Below the pieces are notes generated by a model, which was given only the letters and a program-made list of their open reading frames with translations, was not told the origin of the DNA and did no database searches. Positions 8,823-17,704 of a stretch of DNA of 33,511 nt are shown here, piece by piece; positions within the stretch are counted from its first letter, which is position 1; the number at the start of each line of letters is the position of its first letter. The stretch is from IMG/VR virus record IMGVR_UViG_3300025096_000068, positions 1-33,511 of that record; one strand, given 5' to 3'. Origin of the DNA: a virus. The position numbers were made by a program, and so were the translations under genes.

Positions 8823-9410
8823 TCAAAAATCCATAACTTCAGTGTGTAATTGTGAATAGACAAAGGTAAAGCCAGAAGAAATTTCATCCGGATTTTGATA
8901 ATTATAATCTATTGTGTCAATAGTAGTGGGAAATGCTTTTGTATAAGTGAACTTTATCCTACTATTATTAAATTCATCCTTACCAAAAATAGTTAAATTT
9001 GTTTGGTAATCTTTAAAATTTTCATCCGGATCGTTCGAATTTATCTCCCGAGCATTATACCTTCCATCATATTGATCATGGAGTAGGTTAAGCCATTGAT
9101 AAATTACCCAGTAGTTTTTATATTCATTGTCAACATTAAATTTAACACTTACTGGTGGGTACGAGTTTTTACTATGAGAAGATACATAAAGAGTATTACC
9201 TGCATATCTATTTTCTACTGCTGGTACGGTTATTTCAGGGACCGCGGTCCCAAAAATAGAAAATTGAACTGAGTCACTAACAATTGTAGTATTGCTCTGT
9301 TTAAATTTTTTATCAAACTCTTTTAATATAGGCGGTATATCAAAAACAAGCAAGAACTTATCAGCTCTTGATTTATTGAGCACCGACTGCTGCATGGTGT
9401 TGTATGCCAT
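8823..9410 (-). CDS. Tail-tube-fold structural protein (gp19-like paralogue 1)
   Basis: A 195-residue protein with a beta-rich tube-like plan: N-terminal RADKFLLVFDIP, the segment VPEITVPAVENRYAG (about 57-71, matching the PG-loop position), YPPVSVKFNVDNEYKNYW (about 84-101), and a final strand SSGFTFVYSQLHTEVMDF. It lies between terminase and sheath, where T4-like phages do not always carry a second tube gene. A role as tube terminator or neck-proximal ring is plausible. AATAAATA (9424-9417) is 6 nt from the ATG. The family placement rests on pattern, not on strong identity. Confidence 0.6.
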   Translation of the reverse strand: MAYNTMQQSVLNKSRADKFLLVFDIPPILKEFDKKFKQSNTTIVSDSVQFSIFGTAVPEITVPAVENRYAGNTLYVSSHSKNSYPPVSVKFNVDNEYKNYWVIYQWLNLLHDQYDGRYNAREINSNDPDENFKDYQTNLTIFGKDEFNNSRIKFTYTKAFPTTIDTIDYNYQNPDEISSGFTFVYSQLHTEVMDF

Positions 9411-9416
9411 ATAATA

Positions 9417-9424
9417 TATTTATT
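9417..9424 (-). promoter_or_regulatory. Late promoter AATAAATA
   Basis: 6 nt before ATG 9410 (tube-like protein). Confidence 0.75.
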
Positions 9425-11168
9425 AGTGGCGACGGTAATCTACCGGTTGCCCTGTCCAATCCTCCGGTGGTTTTTCGCCAATAAGTTGATATCCAAATGC
9501 TTCTAGTTCATCTATATCAGCAGTTTGATCTTCACCCATGCCCCAAACTAGAGCATTCAGTTCATGAGTATGATCACCAACTATTTCACTGTCTAGGTAT
9601 ATGGATGTTGGTTCTTCAAAATACTGAACGCCGAAATCCATAGGCTCTATAATAGAAGGCTTACCCATATCATCAACTTCTACTATCTCAAAGAAGCGTT
9701 CTGTTATTTCTTTCTCTAATATAAAGAGACTGTATAACATTGCCATCACTCTATCATCATGAAACCCAGCTCGAGCCTTCCATGTACCGTTTGGATACCT
9801 TACAAAGTTTCTAAGCTCCATGACTGTCTCCTCTTCGTTAATATTAACAACTCTTACTTCGTTCATAAAGTAGCGCATATTAAGAACGCCTTTATATTTG
9901 GTATTAGTATGAGCTATCATCCCTCTCATTACATTACGACGATGAGCGTTAGCGTTACCATATGAAACGATTTTTTCATACCCCATGTCAACTGCTAGCC
10001 TATCCACGACCTGTGCGCCACAATTGTTTCTCTCTATGAGAGCCAGGGGAGACCCCCAGTTACGCAAAATCTTATATAATCTATTAGTAAACTCCAACGG
10101 GGGTATTTTATTGTTTCTATAAACAGCTACCTGCTTAATATCTTTTATATCGGTAATGTCTAATATCTGAATAACAGATGCATCTATACCCACACCTTCA
10201 GAGATATCTACCCCGGCTACATATAGTCTAGACTCATCCGGCTCTTCCCATAGTTTATAATGACCATCGTCGAGAATAATTTTTGGTTTAGAAACCTTAC
10301 CCATCATCTCTTCAAACAGTTCGTCATCTAATGTAGATTCACCTGAGTGAATAAACTCACATTCAAATTCTTGTAACCAGGCATCTGCAGACCCAAGAGC
10401 GGTTCTAGTAGCTTTAGCCCATTGCTTATCTCTACCGGGGATCTCATCCCACTTAATTTTGTCATAGGCCCAGCCGTTTTCATTTTCTATTGCTCCGGTG
10501 TATAATTTATAAAAAAGATTATCAGTACCATTAGCTGTAGAGCATACAAATACCTTAGAGTTTTTCGAGGAAGTAATAATAGGGAAAACGGATTTCCAGA
10601 ATTCTTCTACCAAGTGAGGCTCAATAAAGGCCATCTCATCAATAACAAGACAGTTCACAGATTGACCACGAGCAGCTGTACCGGTTGTGGTTGTAATACC
10701 TATCCTACTTCCATTTTCTAATGTCATTGATGTCTTAGCATATTCTTTAACAGGCGGCTTAAGCCAGTTTGGTAGCTCTTCATATGCCATTCTCACCCTT
10801 TGGAAGATTTCAATAGAGGTAGCTTCTTTGTTCGCTACTAACAGGATGCGCTGATCGCTATTAAAACACGCTTGCCATAATATGTATATGGTCATCATAG
10901 TCGACTTACCAATCTGCCTAGAAGCTAATAGAACAAAAAACCTATTATCTCTCATCTTTCTAAGAGTTCTTTTTTGGGGTTTGTATAAAGATATTTTTTC
11001 TTTACCTCTATCAAGGTTAACAATATGAAAGAAATTTTCAGCAAAGTAGAGTATGTTTGCACTAGCTTTTTTAAGGTCTCTTACTTGTTGCTTAGTGTAT
11101 TCACCTTTCCAATTAACATTGGGTAAGTTTTTATTACCCATATAGAACATATTATCTTGTCTAGCCAC
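9423..11168 (-). CDS. gp17: Large terminase subunit (gp17): packaging ATPase and nuclease
   Basis: A 581-residue protein, near T4 gp17 (610). It pumps DNA into the prohead and cuts the concatemer. Walker A is LLASRQIGKST (about 80-90), Walker B is LVIDE (174-178), and the coupling motif is STANG (210-214). The RNase-H-like nuclease domain shows Asp321 in VAGVDISEG, Glu379 in LIERN and Asp471/Asp472 in GFHDDR as metal ligands. The start is GTG at 11168: ATTAAATA (11181-11174) ends 5 nt upstream. The divergent gene starts at 11201, so two late promoters sit back to back in 32 nt. No small terminase is visible in the window. Confidence 0.97.
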   Translation of the reverse strand: MARQDNMFYMGNKNLPNVNWKGEYTKQQVRDLKKASANILYFAENFFHIVNLDRGKEKISLYKPQKRTLRKMRDNRFFVLLASRQIGKSTMMTIYILWQACFNSDQRILLVANKEATSIEIFQRVRMAYEELPNWLKPPVKEYAKTSMTLENGSRIGITTTTGTAARGQSVNCLVIDEMAFIEPHLVEEFWKSVFPIITSSKNSKVFVCSTANGTDNLFYKLYTGAIENENGWAYDKIKWDEIPGRDKQWAKATRTALGSADAWLQEFECEFIHSGESTLDDELFEEMMGKVSKPKIILDDGHYKLWEEPDESRLYVAGVDISEGVGIDASVIQILDITDIKDIKQVAVYRNNKIPPLEFTNRLYKILRNWGSPLALIERNNCGAQVVDRLAVDMGYEKIVSYGNANAHRRNVMRGMIAHTNTKYKGVLNMRYFMNEVRVVNINEEETVMELRNFVRYPNGTWKARAGFHDDRVMAMLYSLFILEKEITERFFEIVEVDDMGKPSIIEPMDFGVQYFEEPTSIYLDSEIVGDHTHELNALVWGMGEDQTADIDELEAFGYQLIGEKPPEDWTGQPVDYRRH

Positions 11169-11173
11169 AGAAA

Positions 11174-11181
11174 TATTTAAT
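11174..11181 (-). promoter_or_regulatory. Late promoter ATTAAATA (terminase)
   Basis: 5 nt before GTG 11168; back to back with the plus-strand late promoter at 11188. Confidence 0.75.
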
Positions 11182-11187
11182 GCTTAG

Positions 11188-11195
11188 CATAAATA
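11188..11195 (+). promoter_or_regulatory. Late promoter CATAAATA
   Basis: 5 nt before ATG 11201; lies inside the frame that would start at 11180 and so decides the start of the acidic protein gene. Confidence 0.8.
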
Positions 11196-11200
11196 ATTAC

Positions 11201-12208
11201 ATGTCAAAAAAGAAAGACTTGATGTCACTAGGTAAAGCATACGGAGATGTGCTCAATAAAGTTGTAATTAATGAAGAAGTCCCGGCCGGCGCTGTTGGTG
11301 AAGCTCCTCTAGAAACAGGAGGACCACAAGAAGATGGCGGCTGGAGACCACCGCTTGTCGACATTACTAAGCTATCTGATAAGGATAAAAAAGATAACAT
11401 TTATAATATTGGTGGGTTGACCTACGGTGATGGCAACGATCCAGGTATTAATAACCAACAGCCTGACCCAACTGGTCCTGAATTTGATCAAGTGCCATAT
11501 TCTGGTAATGTGGGACCGCCAGAAGAAGATGAAGAAGATCATGATGAGGATGAGGATAATGAGGATGAGGATAATGAAAAAAAAGCAAAAAAAGGTAAAA
11601 AGGGTGAAGAAGCTGAAGAAGATGAAGAAGATGAAGAAATTTTAGCAGAACACGAGAAAATTGCACGCGAGGGCCTAAATAATTTTATGAGCAAGACTTC
11701 TGTATTTGATAAACTTTATAATAAGGTAATGGTCAGTGAGAGCTTTGGTGAAAATGCTGAAGATGTTACTGAGCTTGAAGCCCTCGGAATTGAAACCGAC
11801 GTTGAGGAGGTTGTAGATGAGGTTCCAGAGGAAATCGCAGTAACCATTCCCGGTGAACTAGCACAAACACTCGCTGATATCTTACAAACAGCTTTAGCAC
11901 AACAAGAGACTGAGGTTGACATCGATGTTGATGTTGCAGAAGTCACTGATACACAGTTTGAAGAGGATGAAGAGGCCGCTATGAAAGATGGTGGTGGATA
12001 CGGCATTGATGCTGGATCGACTCTTAAGGGAGAAATTAACTACGGTAAAAATAACAAGGTTAGTAACTTAAAGACCCAGGGTGCTGCTGCACAGAAAGAT
12101 GGTGGTGGATACGGCGTTGATGCTGGATCGACTCTTTCGAAAGAAATTAACTACGGTAAGCAGAACAAAGTTGGTAACCTTAAAGTCGGTAAAAACGCTT
12201 TCGAATAA
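11201..12208 (+). CDS. Highly acidic repeat protein, possible prohead core/scaffold
   Basis: A 335-residue acidic protein. It contains a long Glu/Asp run with a basic KKAKKGKKG island (about 105-145). The segment FMSKTSVFDKLYNKVM (about 161-176) resembles short head-targeting motifs in phage core proteins. Two 30-residue repeats beginning KDGGGYGIDAGSTL close the C-terminus. I choose ATG 11201 (MSKKKDLMSLG), not the in-frame ATG at 11180, because CATAAATA (11188-11195) ends exactly 5 nt before 11201. The gene diverges from terminase and ends before a strong terminator. The acidic, low-complexity nature and location suggest a scaffold or core role like T4 gp67/gp68, but this is inference. Confidence 0.55.
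   Translation: MSKKKDLMSLGKAYGDVLNKVVINEEVPAGAVGEAPLETGGPQEDGGWRPPLVDITKLSDKDKKDNIYNIGGLTYGDGNDPGINNQQPDPTGPEFDQVPYSGNVGPPEEDEEDHDEDEDNEDEDNEKKAKKGKKGEEAEEDEEDEEILAEHEKIAREGLNNFMSKTSVFDKLYNKVMVSESFGENAEDVTELEALGIETDVEEVVDEVPEEIAVTIPGELAQTLADILQTALAQQETEVDIDVDVAEVTDTQFEEDEEAAMKDGGGYGIDAGSTLKGEINYGKNNKVSNLKTQGAAAQKDGGGYGVDAGSTLSKEINYGKQNKVGNLKVGKNAFE
11984..12184 (+). repeat. Two 90-nt direct repeats in the acidic protein gene
   Basis: 11984-12073 and 12095-12184 encode related KDGGGYG(I/V)DAGSTL units 37 codons apart. Confidence 0.85.
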
Positions 12209-12232
12209 GCCGCTCAAAAATTAAACAATAAT

Positions 12233-12268
12233 AAAAAGCCCGTTGAGTACACCTCTTCGGGCTTTTTT
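12233..12268 (+). terminator. Rho-independent terminator
   Basis: Stem AAAAAGCCCG / CGGGCTTTTT with a 15-nt loop and six T, ending the acidic-protein transcript. The T run directly abuts the next late promoter at 12269. Confidence 0.88.
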
Positions 12269-12276
12269 AATAAATA
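12269..12276 (+). promoter_or_regulatory. Late promoter AATAAATA
   Basis: 5 nt before GTG 12282; decides the start of the nucleotidyltransferase-fold gene. Confidence 0.8.
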
Positions 12277-12281
12277 TAGGT

Positions 12282-13316
12282 GTGAGGTTCTACAACGAAA
12301 CTTTAAATCAAAAATTTTGGTCTGAGGATAAAAAATTTGACCCAGATATAAGAGAAAAGCTTTTGTCTATAACCGATGATTTTATCGATAATTTAGATCT
12401 GCAAGGGGTGGAAATATATGATATTACTCTTACTGGTAGTAACAGCAATTACAATTACAATGAATATTCTGACTTAGATGTTCATGTACTGATTGACTTT
12501 AAGGATATTAATGAAGATGAAAAATTGGTAAAGAAGGCATTAGACGGGCCTCGCTTTGTGTGGAATCTTAGACATAACGTAAACCTTAGAGGGCATGATG
12601 TTGAAATGTACATGCAAGACAAAGATGAGCCGCATGTAGCTTCCGGTCTCTATTCGCTAAAAGATGATAAATGGATTACTGAACCATCGTATGACCCGCC
12701 TTCAATTGACATTAATGACGTATTTAAAAAAGCTAGGGCGATTGAAACCGACATCCAAATATTAAAGGAAAAAATCTCAACAGCCAAAGGACCGGACGCT
12801 AAAGAGTTACATGAAAAGGCGAACCGGTTAAAAGAGAAAATATCTAAAATGCGTAAACGTGGACTAGCACGTGAAGGCGAATTTAGTATCGAGAATTTAG
12901 CTTTTAAGGTACTTCGAAACACAGAAGCTATTGGTGATTTAATAGATATAATTTCTGCATCTTATGATAGCATTTATACGGAAAACTTTAAGACATTTTT
13001 CGAATACTACCAGGGTGACCCTATCATGAACCCTAAAATGCGTAATGGTAAAGATCCTAACAGAGTAGGCCTAACAAAAAAGCATTTAAATACGTTACCT
13101 AAAAAGCATAATCACAAATGCCCGCATGTAAGTAACTTAGTAAACGGATCCGCTCATCAAATAAAATTAATGGGACAGCCTCTGTTAAATACACTAGCTG
13201 AGTATGATGTAGATTACAAACCCGGAGTAACAAACGGCCTCGGTAACTCTGGTGTTGAAGTAGAAATGTTTGAGGATAATGAAGGAACCCCATGTGGAAT
13301 GTTAAGAAAGAAGTAA
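12282..13316 (+). CDS. Predicted nucleotidyltransferase-fold protein
   Basis: A 344-residue protein with a polymerase-beta-type nucleotidyltransferase core. The signature is TGSNSNYNYNEYSDLDVHVL (51-70): Gly-Ser at 52-53, then Asp64 and Asp66 as metal ligands. Residues about 155-205 are a Lys/Glu-rich helical region, probably coiled coil. Similar proteins sit among head genes of marine T4-like phages; the substrate is unknown. The start is GTG 12282 (MRFYNETLNQ). An in-frame TTG at 12243 lies inside the terminator and is rejected. AATAAATA (12269-12276) ends 5 nt before the GTG. The next gene begins 1 nt after the stop, implying co-transcription. Confidence 0.7.
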   Translation: MRFYNETLNQKFWSEDKKFDPDIREKLLSITDDFIDNLDLQGVEIYDITLTGSNSNYNYNEYSDLDVHVLIDFKDINEDEKLVKKALDGPRFVWNLRHNVNLRGHDVEMYMQDKDEPHVASGLYSLKDDKWITEPSYDPPSIDINDVFKKARAIETDIQILKEKISTAKGPDAKELHEKANRLKEKISKMRKRGLAREGEFSIENLAFKVLRNTEAIGDLIDIISASYDSIYTENFKTFFEYYQGDPIMNPKMRNGKDPNRVGLTKKHLNTLPKKHNHKCPHVSNLVNGSAHQIKLMGQPLLNTLAEYDVDYKPGVTNGLGNSGVEVEMFEDNEGTPCGMLRKK

Positions 13317-13317
13317 G

Positions 13318-14139
13318 ATGCCGGATTCACCTCCATGTAGTAATAATCGACTAAACTGTCTCCCAGCAGATGTTTTAGCTGCAACAGCTATTCCAACCTG
13401 TGGGCAATTAGTTAATCCAAATAACCTACAAGCGGAACAATTAGTCTTTGATCAGGCTTATAACGACCTAATTAATAATTTTGGTATTCCTGTAGAATAT
13501 TACATAAACACCTTTAATCTTTCAGCAGCTGATCTTCTGTATGGTGAAGATTTCGGCAATACCACTGATAGGAAACAGTTTCATGGTCCTCTTTCCGGAA
13601 TGCAAATGTATGTCGAGCTATCCGACGATGCGGTAAATTTATCTAAGTTTGGATTTGATCCGGATGACGAGTTTACAGCATTTGTTCATATAAGTACATT
13701 CCAATCTACAGCATCAGCATACTTCGACTATTCTGCTGTTGCGCAATCACCTGAGCCTAAAGCAGGCGATGTAATCGACTTAAAGGTTCTAGGTTGTGAT
13801 AGACCAAATCAGAGAGGCTCAGTTATGTTTCAAATAACTGAGCGAATGGATCAAGATCTTTCTACCTTAAACCCACTACTTGGACATTATGTCTATAGGC
13901 TTAGAGGTAAGAGATTTAACTACTCTTTCGAAAGCGGATTGTCTAGCGAGCCGGTCAATGAGCAAATCTATGATAGCACTGCTAGTGGCATACTGTCTAC
14001 AGATCTCTTTGGTCAGGAAGCGTCGGACGGGAAGCAGTACGCGAATGCAAATGATCCGTATGATATTGGAGACAACTCTAAGACCCAAGTAATGGATATG
14101 GATGTCAATGATACAGATATATACGGCTCTTACTATTGA
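13318..14139 (+). CDS. Neck protein, gp14-like
   Basis: A 273-residue protein. Recognisable T4 gp14-type elements in order are LLYGEDFG (about 73-80), MQMYVELSDDAVNLSKFGF (about 95-113), a DEFTAFVHISTFQ strand, PKAGDVIDLKVLG (about 147-159) and the domain end GHYVYRLRGKRFNYSFESGL. In gp14 proteins these correspond to the GEDP, SKFG, PKEGDLIYLPL and FEYS patterns. gp14 joins the head portal vertex to the tail. It follows the nucleotidyltransferase gene by 1 nt with no promoter of its own. Its 3' end overlaps the oppositely directed glycosyltransferase gene by 7 nt. The C-terminus is Asp/Asn-rich. Confidence 0.6.
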   Translation: MPDSPPCSNNRLNCLPADVLAATAIPTCGQLVNPNNLQAEQLVFDQAYNDLINNFGIPVEYYINTFNLSAADLLYGEDFGNTTDRKQFHGPLSGMQMYVELSDDAVNLSKFGFDPDDEFTAFVHISTFQSTASAYFDYSAVAQSPEPKAGDVIDLKVLGCDRPNQRGSVMFQITERMDQDLSTLNPLLGHYVYRLRGKRFNYSFESGLSSEPVNEQIYDSTASGILSTDLFGQEASDGKQYANANDPYDIGDNSKTQVMDMDVNDTDIYGSYY

Positions 14140-15032
14140 TCTAAGACAGCTTGAATTATACCCGGTACATTGTGTAACTCGTCTATGTTGTCGTACGGGC
14201 ATTGATGAATCACCCCCTGAAAATCATAATCATAGAGGTATGAATCAATTGTACCTTCATCACGCTTGACATTAGGTACAATATTTGTATGCATATCGTA
14301 TCCAAAAACCTTTGGCTGTGTGTTAACCCACACTACAACAGAAGGCAACTTTAGAGGAACAGCGGCGTGTTGTAAAGAAGAATCAATAAACAGCCTTTTG
14401 TCAGCATGAGCAATCATTGCAAACAATGGCTTCTTTCCAATCGTTCTCTCAAACCGGTGACAGTTGTCTAACTTAGGATGAAACTCATAACATATATGTA
14501 CAATATTAAATTTATCTGCTAAGCCATTGACAATTTCTTGTGCTTGAGCCGGATGTATATCTCTAGTCCAGGAGTAAGGGTGTTGCTGGTGGTCCTTCCC
14601 CGGCCCTCCAAACGGTTGAAATACCATCATCGGTCTTTTACCGTCACTAAAATCATTCATATAAGTCCGAGCTTCTTCAATTTCTCTAAAATTAAAATTT
14701 ATTACAGGGTCTTCATTATTAAACTTTACACCAACCATATCACACCATGTTTCAATTAGATGCGTTTTCTTTGTGATGTGGTTAGTTTGTCTGTATGGAT
14801 CTTGCGCAAATAATTTTACATCCTTACCCTTAATAACATCTTGATAAAAATAAGGAGTGTTACCGATTCTATAAAATCTTGCTATGTCTTTATTTTTAAC
14901 CCACACTTCAGGCCAAGCTGAAACGACAATAAGTTTTCGCTTTGGATTAGCTTTTTTATATGCAGCTGTAACAGCTGTCGCAGCAATGTTTTTACCAATG
15001 CCTCCTTCAATGTGAAATACGGTAGTAGCCAT
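14133..15032 (-). CDS. GT-B glycosyltransferase, GT9/heptosyltransferase-like
   Basis: A 299-residue protein. The N-terminus FHIEGGIGKNIAATAVTAAY (about 5-24) is the first Rossmann motif of GT9/ADP-heptose transferase-like enzymes. The C-terminal Rossmann half has FIDSSLQHAAVPLKLPSVVV (about 210-229) and a TQPKVFGYD loop, at the place of the nucleotide-sugar binding loop. An earlier in-frame ATG at 15050 exists, but MATTVFHIEGG at 15032 is the better start because the Rossmann strand begins there. It lies between the neck gene and the tail-fibre gene and runs with the fibre. It may glycosylate the fibre, using the deoxysugar made by the 20-22 kb operon (inference). No clear late motif precedes it. 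Confidence 0.65.
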   Translation of the reverse strand: MATTVFHIEGGIGKNIAATAVTAAYKKANPKRKLIVVSAWPEVWVKNKDIARFYRIGNTPYFYQDVIKGKDVKLFAQDPYRQTNHITKKTHLIETWCDMVGVKFNNEDPVINFNFREIEEARTYMNDFSDGKRPMMVFQPFGGPGKDHQQHPYSWTRDIHPAQAQEIVNGLADKFNIVHICYEFHPKLDNCHRFERTIGKKPLFAMIAHADKRLFIDSSLQHAAVPLKLPSVVVWVNTQPKVFGYDMHTNIVPNVKRDEGTIDSYLYDYDFQGVIHQCPYDNIDELHNVPGIIQAVLDQ

Positions 15033-15072
15033 ACATTGTATATATTGCACAATTGGTAAAATTCAATACCTA

Positions 15073-17451
15073 TTATGGCCCTGTTGAGATCTTTAAGTCA
15101 GTTCCGCTACGCCAAACTACACCTTCAACTTTAGGATCACTTACTGGTAAACCACATCCGCATTCATCTGCGCTAAGCCATAATCTATTTGTATGCATCA
15201 TACAAGCGGACATAGCTGTTATATTTGTACCAATGATACTGGAACCGGTAAATGCAGTATTGCTTATGGAATTATCATGACCGCCACCAACAAATCCATA
15301 ATCTGCACAAACATAATTACGAAGACCACTGGCAACACCACTATGAGTAGCTTTAATGCAGCCGTATTGCCCACCAGCAATCACTCCATAATGCCCAGTT
15401 CCATCTATTATGTTTGTATCACCTCCTCCAATGTGTGAATTTATAGCACACGCTTTATGCCTCGAACCACCAACAATCGAAGCACATGATCCGGTGTCAC
15501 AGACAACGTTGCATTGTCCACTTGTTATAGAACTGTGGTTATTAACAACGCAGTTTGTTTCTCCACCGCCTACAAAAGAACAATTACCGGCGGCAGATAG
15601 TGTGTGTCCACCTACTATACTCGAGTAGGTGCCTCGTGCAACACTGTTACACCCACCAACTACAATAGAGCAATTTCCAAGCGCGCAGTTTGTGCGCCCG
15701 GCACCAACAAAGGCACCTTGGCATGCTTTGTTGCCGTGTCCAGCGCCAACAAATGCACTTGCTCCGGAAAAATTTGTGCTACCTCCAACAATAACACCCC
15801 ATGGGCCTTCAGTTTGATTTCCTCTACCACCAACGATTATACCAGCACCACATAACGAGGTATTATCTTTACCACCGCCAATAAATGTGTAACCGCCGTA
15901 TGTTGTATCGGAACATGACCGGTTACCACATCCACCACCAACAACATCAAATACGTTGTTAGCAGATAATGTCAAACCACCTCCTATAAATGCACAACCA
16001 CCAGCCGATCTGTTTTCCTTACCACCGGCAATCGTATCACCACATGTTAAGATTCTATTACAGCAACCACCACCAACAAAAGAAAAGTCTGTAGTTGCGT
16101 CGTTTTTGTACCCCCCGGCTACTACGGCGTAATCACCGCATGCGCAATTACTATTACCTCCTAAAACACTTGAATTTGCACACTTGGCTAGGTTTGAATC
16201 ACCACCACCAACGGTTGAACTGATTCCACACGCGCAGTTTTTGTACCCCCCGGCTATAGTAGCGCAAGCACCGGAAGCTAGGTTTGTATTACCACCACCA
16301 ACAGCTCCCGCAACTCCAGTGACGGAGTTAGCATACCCCCCGGCTATAGTAGCACTGTTCCCAGCTGCAGCATTTCCAGCACCACCACCGACTACAGCAC
16401 ATGTTCCACCCCCGGCAGTATTTGCATCACCACCACCAACAGCAGCATTGGTACCACTAGCTTCGTTAGAGTGACCACCACCAATCACGCTACCTATTCC
16501 TGCAGCAGTATTACTTAGCCCGCCACCAATGAATGCACTTAGACCAGAAGCTGTATTAGCCATTCCGCCAACCACTGCCGAAGCGTTACTTCCGGAAGCA
16601 GTGTTCCCACATCCACCACCAACAAATGCACTTAAACCTGAAGCAGTATTTTTACCGCCACCTACAACAGCTGAATACTTAGCACTAGCACAGTTATCAA
16701 ATCCACCTCCAGAAAATCCATATTCTTCATAAACGCATCCACTAAGACCGCCAGCTACAGTTCCAAAATCTGCTGACGCTCGGTTGTGTTTTCCACCGCC
16801 TACTGTAGCACAATTACCGTTAGCTGTATTCCAATAACCACCACCAACAGTATCTATAACCCCACTGGCTGTATTTAGTTTCCCACCGCCTACTGTAGCA
16901 CATGCACCACTAGCAGTACCACCGCACCCTCCTAAAACACTTGCTCCGGCTCCTGATGCAGTATTTGCATCACCACCACCAACTGTAGAATATCCACCAA
17001 GACCGGTAGTGTTACCACATCCACCGCCTATGACAGAACATACACCACCAGCTGAATTTCCCTTACCACCGCCAATATGTGCATTATTTGCACTAGCAGT
17101 ATTAGTTGCACCACCAGCAACAGCCGCGCACCCACCAGCGGCGCTATTTCCAGTTCCACCTGCTACTGAGGCCAAGGTACCACCAACAGTAGTACTAGTA
17201 CCCATAGCAAGCTTACCTGATGCGCTTAAGTCTCCTACTGTTGATTGAGTTGCTTGAAAGAAATTATTAGCTAAGGGTGTAGCTATTGGACGGTCGACTG
17301 TACTTCCGGTGCAGTATTTAGCAGAAGAGAGATAATTTGTAATTGAACTTAGCGATGCTCGACGAGTTTGAGCTTCGTCAACCATTGCAACTTCTTCTGT
17401 CCCAGTATATGGTATTACGCCTACATTAAGCTGAGTAATCTTTTTGCCCAT
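15073..17451 (-). CDS. Cysteine-rich tail fibre with YadA-like repeat shaft
   Basis: A 792-residue protein. The N-terminus (1-45, MGKKITQLNVGV then EEVAMVDEAQTRRASLSSI) is a common virion-attachment module of phage fibres. Residues about 85-735 are over 40 degenerate repeats of about 14-15 residues of the form VGGGxxNxASGxxAx, as in left-handed beta-roll heads of trimeric adhesins. The end (about 765-792, LPVSDPKVEGVVWRSGTDLKIS) is the usual fibre C-terminus. By my count there are about 39 cysteines, mostly at repeat positions next to Gly or Asn, which is unusual for such shafts. CATAAATA (17464-17457) ends 5 nt from the ATG. A lysis pair lies just upstream and a glycosyltransferase downstream. 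Confidence 0.85.
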   Translation of the reverse strand: MGKKITQLNVGVIPYTGTEEVAMVDEAQTRRASLSSITNYLSSAKYCTGSTVDRPIATPLANNFFQATQSTVGDLSASGKLAMGTSTTVGGTLASVAGGTGNSAAGGCAAVAGGATNTASANNAHIGGGKGNSAGGVCSVIGGGCGNTTGLGGYSTVGGGDANTASGAGASVLGGCGGTASGACATVGGGKLNTASGVIDTVGGGYWNTANGNCATVGGGKHNRASADFGTVAGGLSGCVYEEYGFSGGGFDNCASAKYSAVVGGGKNTASGLSAFVGGGCGNTASGSNASAVVGGMANTASGLSAFIGGGLSNTAAGIGSVIGGGHSNEASGTNAAVGGGDANTAGGGTCAVVGGGAGNAAAGNSATIAGGYANSVTGVAGAVGGGNTNLASGACATIAGGYKNCACGISSTVGGGDSNLAKCANSSVLGGNSNCACGDYAVVAGGYKNDATTDFSFVGGGCCNRILTCGDTIAGGKENRSAGGCAFIGGGLTLSANNVFDVVGGGCGNRSCSDTTYGGYTFIGGGKDNTSLCGAGIIVGGRGNQTEGPWGVIVGGSTNFSGASAFVGAGHGNKACQGAFVGAGRTNCALGNCSIVVGGCNSVARGTYSSIVGGHTLSAAGNCSFVGGGETNCVVNNHSSITSGQCNVVCDTGSCASIVGGSRHKACAINSHIGGGDTNIIDGTGHYGVIAGGQYGCIKATHSGVASGLRNYVCADYGFVGGGHDNSISNTAFTGSSIIGTNITAMSACMMHTNRLWLSADECGCGLPVSDPKVEGVVWRSGTDLKISTGP

Positions 17452-17456
17452 ATGTA

Positions 17457-17464
17457 TATTTATG
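17457..17464 (-). promoter_or_regulatory. Late promoter CATAAATA
   Basis: 5 nt before ATG 17451 (tail fibre). Confidence 0.8.
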
Positions 17465-17704
17465 TTACTTCGGCGCTTTTAGCCTGCAACAAATTGCAAT
17501 TACTATAGCTAAGACACCTGATAGAAGTAAATGGTTCTTAAATCCTTCAACAGATGCACCTAACCCGTTAAAGTCGACTGCTTTACTACCACCTTGCTCG
17601 ATAGCATATAACGAGCATCGCATTTCCTCTGCGCAAGTGTAGCCTCTAATGACGAATGCTACAATAATAGCCACTAAAATGTAAACTAGGTATTTGGGCT
17701 TCAT
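17465..17704 (-). CDS. Small membrane protein, possible antiholin or second lysis factor
   Basis: A 79-residue protein with two hydrophobic segments, YLVYILVAIIVAFVIRGY (about 5-22) and HLLLSGVLAIVIAICC (about 58-73), and a short loop containing Cys24 and Cys30. Its ATG overlaps the stop of the holin-like gene in an ATGA, so the two are translationally coupled. Size, topology and coupling fit an antiholin, pinholin or spanin-like lysis accessory protein. The family is not recognised. Confidence 0.5.
   Translation of the reverse strand: MKPKYLVYILVAIIVAFVIRGYTCAEEMRCSLYAIEQGGSKAVDFNGLGASVEGFKNHLLLSGVLAIVIAICCRLKAPK

Noticed and set aside
11180-11200. ATG 11180 as start of the acidic protein
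   Set aside because: The late promoter would lie inside the coding sequence; ATG 11201 has the standard spacing.
11500-11666. Open frames in other phases over the Glu/Asp-rich segment
   Set aside because: Low-complexity GA-rich codons leave all phases open; only the frame with the late promoter is coherent.
15190-17250. Several long open frames on the plus strand
   Set aside because: They lie opposite the repetitive fibre gene; its Gly/Asn-rich repeats give Pro-rich antisense frames without stops. No promoter or coherent protein is seen.
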